64,000 bases of DNA. Source: JAVBRA01 sp031548435. Its GTDB lineage: Bacteria > Bacteroidota > Bacteroidia > Bacteroidales > Rikenellaceae. Under the pieces are notes generated by a model, which worked only from the letters and a program-made list of their open reading frames with translations, searched no databases and had not been told where the DNA came from. A program made the position numbers and the translations under genes. Of this stretch, positions 61,409-64,000 are shown one piece after another; the first letter of the stretch is position 1; the number at the start of each line of letters is the position of its first letter. Location: positions 1 through 64,000 of the forward strand of contig JAVBRA010000023.1 of NCBI GenBank assembly GCA_031548435.1, given 5' to 3'.

Positions 61409-62041
61409 ATGGAAAATCTGTTAAGCATATTTGTCAAGTCCATATTCGTGGAGAATATGGTGTTCGCCTTCTTCTTCGGGATGTGTTCGTACATCGCCGT
61501 GTCGAAGAGCGTCAAGACGGCCATGGGGCTGGGTATCGCCGTTACGTTCGTGATGGTGGCCACCGTCCCGCTGAACTACCTGTTGAACGAACACGTGCTG
61601 AAAGCGGGCGCGTTGTCGTGGTTGAACCCCGATTACGGGATCGGCGGGGCAACGCCCGTCGACCTGAGTTTTCTGAGTTTCATCGTGTTCATCGCCGTGA
61701 TCGCCTCGGTCACGCAGCTGGTGGAGATGATCGTGGAGAAATTCGCCCCCACGCTCTACAACCAGCTGGGCATCTTTCTGCCGCTGATTGCCGTCAACTG
61801 CGCCATCATGGGGGGCTCGCTCTTCATGCAGGAGCGCGACTACGCCAACCTGGGCGAGGCGAGCGTCTTTGCGCTGGGCAGCGGCATCGGCTGGTGGCTG
61901 GCCATCATCGGCATGGCGGCGATCAGGGAAAAGATCGCCTACTCGAATGTGCCGGCGCCGTTGAAAGGGCCGGGCATCACGTTCATCATCACGGGCCTGA
62001 TGGGGATCGCTTTCATGACCTTCCTCGGAATACAGTTGTAA
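61409..62041 (+). CDS. nqrE: Na+-translocating NADH:quinone reductase subunit E
   Basis: The product has 210 residues, the inverted-topology homologue of NqrD. VFAFFFGMCSYIAVSKSVKTAMGLG and VNCAIMGGSLFMQERDYANLGE hold the matching Cys residues of the iron centre. It lies 18 nt after nqrD. Confidence 0.97.
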   Translation: MENLLSIFVKSIFVENMVFAFFFGMCSYIAVSKSVKTAMGLGIAVTFVMVATVPLNYLLNEHVLKAGALSWLNPDYGIGGATPVDLSFLSFIVFIAVIASVTQLVEMIVEKFAPTLYNQLGIFLPLIAVNCAIMGGSLFMQERDYANLGEASVFALGSGIGWWLAIIGMAAIREKIAYSNVPAPLKGPGITFIITGLMGIAFMTFLGIQL

Positions 62042-62059
62042 TTTAACGATATCAGAATC

Positions 62060-63298
62060 ATGGAATTATCAATCATCATATCGATCGTAGTTTTCCTGGT
62101 GGTGGTGCTGGCGCTGGTGGCGGTGCTGCTTTACGCCAAGGCCAAGCTCACTCCGTCGGGGGAAGTCAAAATCAGCATCAACAACGGCGAGAAAGAGTTG
62201 GCCGTCAATCCGGGCTCGACGCTGCTCACTACGCTGGGCGACAACGGCATCTTTCTGCCGTCGGCCTGCGGCGGGGGCGGATCGTGCGGCATGTGCAAAT
62301 GCCAGGTGCTCTCGGGCGGCGGCGACATCCTGCCCACCGAGGTCAACTTCTTCACCCGCAAGCAGGCGCAGGAAAAGTGGCGGCTGGGCTGTCAGGTGAA
62401 GGTGCGCGAGGACATGAACATCCACGTCGAAGAGGCGGTGCTGGGCGTGAAGAAATGGGAGTGCGAGGTGGTGTCGAACCGCAACGTGGCCACGTTTATC
62501 AAGGAGTTCGTGGTGAAACTGCCCGTGGGCGAGACGCTCAAGTTCCGCTCGGGCGGGTATATCCAAATCGACGTTCCGAAGTATGACGCCATCAAATTCA
62601 GCGACTTCGACATCCAACCCGAGTTCCGCGAAGAGTGGGATTCGATGAAAATGTGGGGTCTGGTGACCAAAAACCCCGAGCCCACGTTCCGCGCCTACTC
62701 GATGGCCAACCACCCGGCCGAAGGGAACATCATCATGCTTAACATCCGCATCGCCACCCCGCCGTGGGACAGGGCCGCAAACGGATTCATGAAGGTAAAC
62801 CCCGGGATCTGCTCGTCGTACATCTACTCGCTCAAGCCGGGCGACAAGATCACCATCTCGGGCCCGTACGGCGAATTCTTCGTCCGCGACACGCCCAACG
62901 AGAAGATGTTCATCGGCGGCGGCGCCGGCATGGCCCCCATGCGCTCGCACATTTTCAACCTGTTCAAGACCGAAAAGACCGACAAACAGGTGACTTTCTG
63001 GTACGGGGCGCGCTCCAAACGCGAGATCTTCTACGAAGACCAGTTCCACGAAATCGAGCAGGAGTTCCCGAACTTCAAGTTCAGCGTGGCATTGTCCGAA
63101 CCCAAGCCCGAGGACAACTGGACGGGGTATGTTGGGTTCATCCACCAGGTGATTTTCGACAATTACCTCAAGACCCACGACGCGCCCGAGGACATCGAGT
63201 ACTACCTCTGCGGCCCGCCGATGATGACCGCCGCGATCACCCGGATGCTCGACAGCCTGGGCGTTCCGCCGGAAAACATCATGTACGACAACTTCTAA
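62060..63298 (+). CDS. nqrF: Na+-translocating NADH:quinone reductase subunit F
   Basis: The product has 412 residues. After one membrane helix (IIISIVVFLVVVLALVAVLLY), the 2Fe-2S domain has CGGGGSCGMCKC and a later Cys in WRLGCQVKV. The FAD domain shows FRAYSMANHPAEG, and the NADH domain GGGAGMAPMRSHIF and YLCGPPMMTAAI. It is the NADH entry point of the complex. A terminator follows at 63324. Confidence 0.98.
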   Translation: MELSIIISIVVFLVVVLALVAVLLYAKAKLTPSGEVKISINNGEKELAVNPGSTLLTTLGDNGIFLPSACGGGGSCGMCKCQVLSGGGDILPTEVNFFTRKQAQEKWRLGCQVKVREDMNIHVEEAVLGVKKWECEVVSNRNVATFIKEFVVKLPVGETLKFRSGGYIQIDVPKYDAIKFSDFDIQPEFREEWDSMKMWGLVTKNPEPTFRAYSMANHPAEGNIIMLNIRIATPPWDRAANGFMKVNPGICSSYIYSLKPGDKITISGPYGEFFVRDTPNEKMFIGGGAGMAPMRSHIFNLFKTEKTDKQVTFWYGARSKREIFYEDQFHEIEQEFPNFKFSVALSEPKPEDNWTGYVGFIHQVIFDNYLKTHDAPEDIEYYLCGPPMMTAAITRMLDSLGVPPENIMYDNF

Positions 63299-63323
63299 GC
63301 GTCACAGACGCATTTGCACCAAG

Positions 63324-63367
63324 AGCCTTATCCCTCTCTCGAATGTTCGAGGGCGGGATAAGGCTTT
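63324..63367 (+). terminator. Terminator of the nqr operon
   Basis: AGCCTTATCCC and GGGATAAGGCT pair, with an inner CTCGAATGTTCGAG hairpin, followed by TTTT. Confidence 0.8.
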
Positions 63368-63433
63368 TCAACAATACCCCCTGCGGGTTTGGCACGCATA
63401 TTGCCCTGTTTATTTTGCATAACCGGCAACATT

Positions 63434-64000
63434 ATGAAAAAACATCTACTCTCGATCATTGCATTGGGGGCATTGACTTGTGTCGTCCGCGCCCAGGACA
63501 AGGGCGACGACCAAAAAAACATCGAAGTGATCGGACTTTCGCCCGCCCCGAACGAGGCCGAGCTGATCGCCCAAACCATCGAGTTGTTCTACGCCACCCA
63601 CCAGTCGGGGGTCAACCAGTCCGACCTGCCGGGGTTCATCATCGCCAACCGCAACCACCGCATGCTGTTGGGCATCGGGGGATACGTGAGCCTGAGCGCA
63701 GCCTACGACTTCAACGGCATTGTCGCCAACACCGACTTCGTCACCTACGACCTGCCCGTGCCGCAAGTCTACGGGCAGGGACAGCAGTTGATCATGGACG
63801 CCACCACCTCGCGCCTGTTCTTCAAAGGCATCGCCAACACCGCCAAATACGGGCCGGTGGTGGCTTATCTCGAAACCGACTTCCGAGGCATCAACAACGA
63901 CCTGCGCATCCGTCTGGCCTACATCCAGGTAAAAGGATTGCTCGTGGGTCGCAACGCCACCACGTTCTGCGACCTGAACGGAAGCTTCTCGACCATCGAC
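63434..64000 (+). CDS. DcaP-like outer-membrane porin, 5' part (runs off the window)
   Basis: The first 189 codons are present. MKKHLLSIIALGALTCVVRAQ is a signal peptide. After a short linker come SDLPGFIIANRNHRMLLGIGGYVSLSAAYDF, a Y-rich strand, then SRLFFKGIANTAKYGPVVAYLETDF and LRIRLAYIQVKGLLVGRNATTFCDL. This order (IGGYV, SRL, LRHAYVQ, LLVGQ-TF-DL) is that of DcaP-like trimeric porins. The frame stays open at the right edge. The substrate is unknown. Confidence 0.75.
   Translation, partial: MKKHLLSIIALGALTCVVRAQDKGDDQKNIEVIGLSPAPNEAELIAQTIELFYATHQSGVNQSDLPGFIIANRNHRMLLGIGGYVSLSAAYDFNGIVANTDFVTYDLPVPQVYGQGQQLIMDATTSRLFFKGIANTAKYGPVVAYLETDFRGINNDLRIRLAYIQVKGLLVGRNATTFCDLNGSFSTID

Noticed and set aside
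1..64000. CRISPR arrays, rRNA operons, integrases or a replication origin
   Set aside because: I looked for regularly spaced repeats, rRNA-like sequence and dnaA/integrase motifs and saw none in this window.

Overview
This 64 kb window is chromosomal DNA from a member of the Bacteroidales. The evidence is a SusC/SusD pair, BACON-domain and FAS1 lipoproteins, DUF2723 and DUF4290 proteins, an Na+-pumping NADH:quinone reductase (Nqr) operon, and promoters of the Bacteroidetes type (TTTG, about 19 nt, TAnnTTTG) instead of -35/-10 boxes. Most genes are clearly GC-rich, which fits Rikenellaceae/Alistipes better than Bacteroides. That genus-level guess is inference.

Layout. (1) 1-5.0 kb is an AT-richer block: part of a type I restriction-modification locus, with an inverted and 5'-truncated hsdS cassette, two unrecognised accessory genes (one nuclease-like, one membrane-anchored), hsdR and a further unknown gene. 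It ends beside a tRNA-Cys gene. (2) 5.6-11.3 kb is housekeeping: DUF4286 protein, rplU-rpmA, hemW, a short comEC-like gene, a conserved hypothetical, rsmI. (3) 11.3-22.1 kb holds a secreted GH3 glycosidase, a GlsB/YeaQ-type membrane protein, an Ohr peroxidase and a minus-strand susC-susD-FAS1-DUF5007 surface uptake operon. (4) 22.4-34.2 kb holds folD, ffh, a beta-barrel protein, argS, dusB, rnhB, a DUF2723 membrane protein and cysS. A 246 bp symmetrical inverted repeat lies between dusB and rnhB. (5) 34.3-41.5 kb holds a DsbD-like thiol reductase, an M60-type lipoprotein protease (putative mucinase), an NtrC-like regulator with a degenerate receiver, and a DUF4290 protein. (6) 41.5-50.7 kb holds aqpZ, a stand-alone riboflavin kinase overlapping ahcY, a 51-residue small protein, a GntR(YtrA)-ABC-adhesin-like operon with a visible promoter and operator, a superoxide dismutase with a possible export signal, an FMN reductase, hemH and a DJ-1 protein. 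(7) 50.9-53.3 kb is an exbB-4TM-exbD-exbD energiser operon, followed by a 245 bp MITE-like relic of an ISL3-type element with an 8 bp target duplication. (8) 53.7-64 kb holds typA, aroB, a YjbR protein, nqrABCDEF and the start of a DcaP-like porin gene.

How the genes work together. Nqr builds a sodium gradient from NADH. ExbB/ExbD and TonB (not in the window) power SusC-type uptake across the outer membrane. The GH3 enzyme, the M60 protease and the Sus-like operon suggest life on host or dietary glycoconjugates. Peroxide and superoxide defence (Ohr, SOD, FMN reductase) and haem enzymes (HemW, HemH) suit a gut anaerobe exposed to traces of oxygen. The most notable points are the phase-variation-style hsdS cassette with its accessory genes, the ISL3-derived MITE, the YtrA-type autoregulated operon, the degenerate NtrC-like regulator and the 28.4 kb inverted repeat. 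No CRISPR array, rRNA operon or integrase gene is present.
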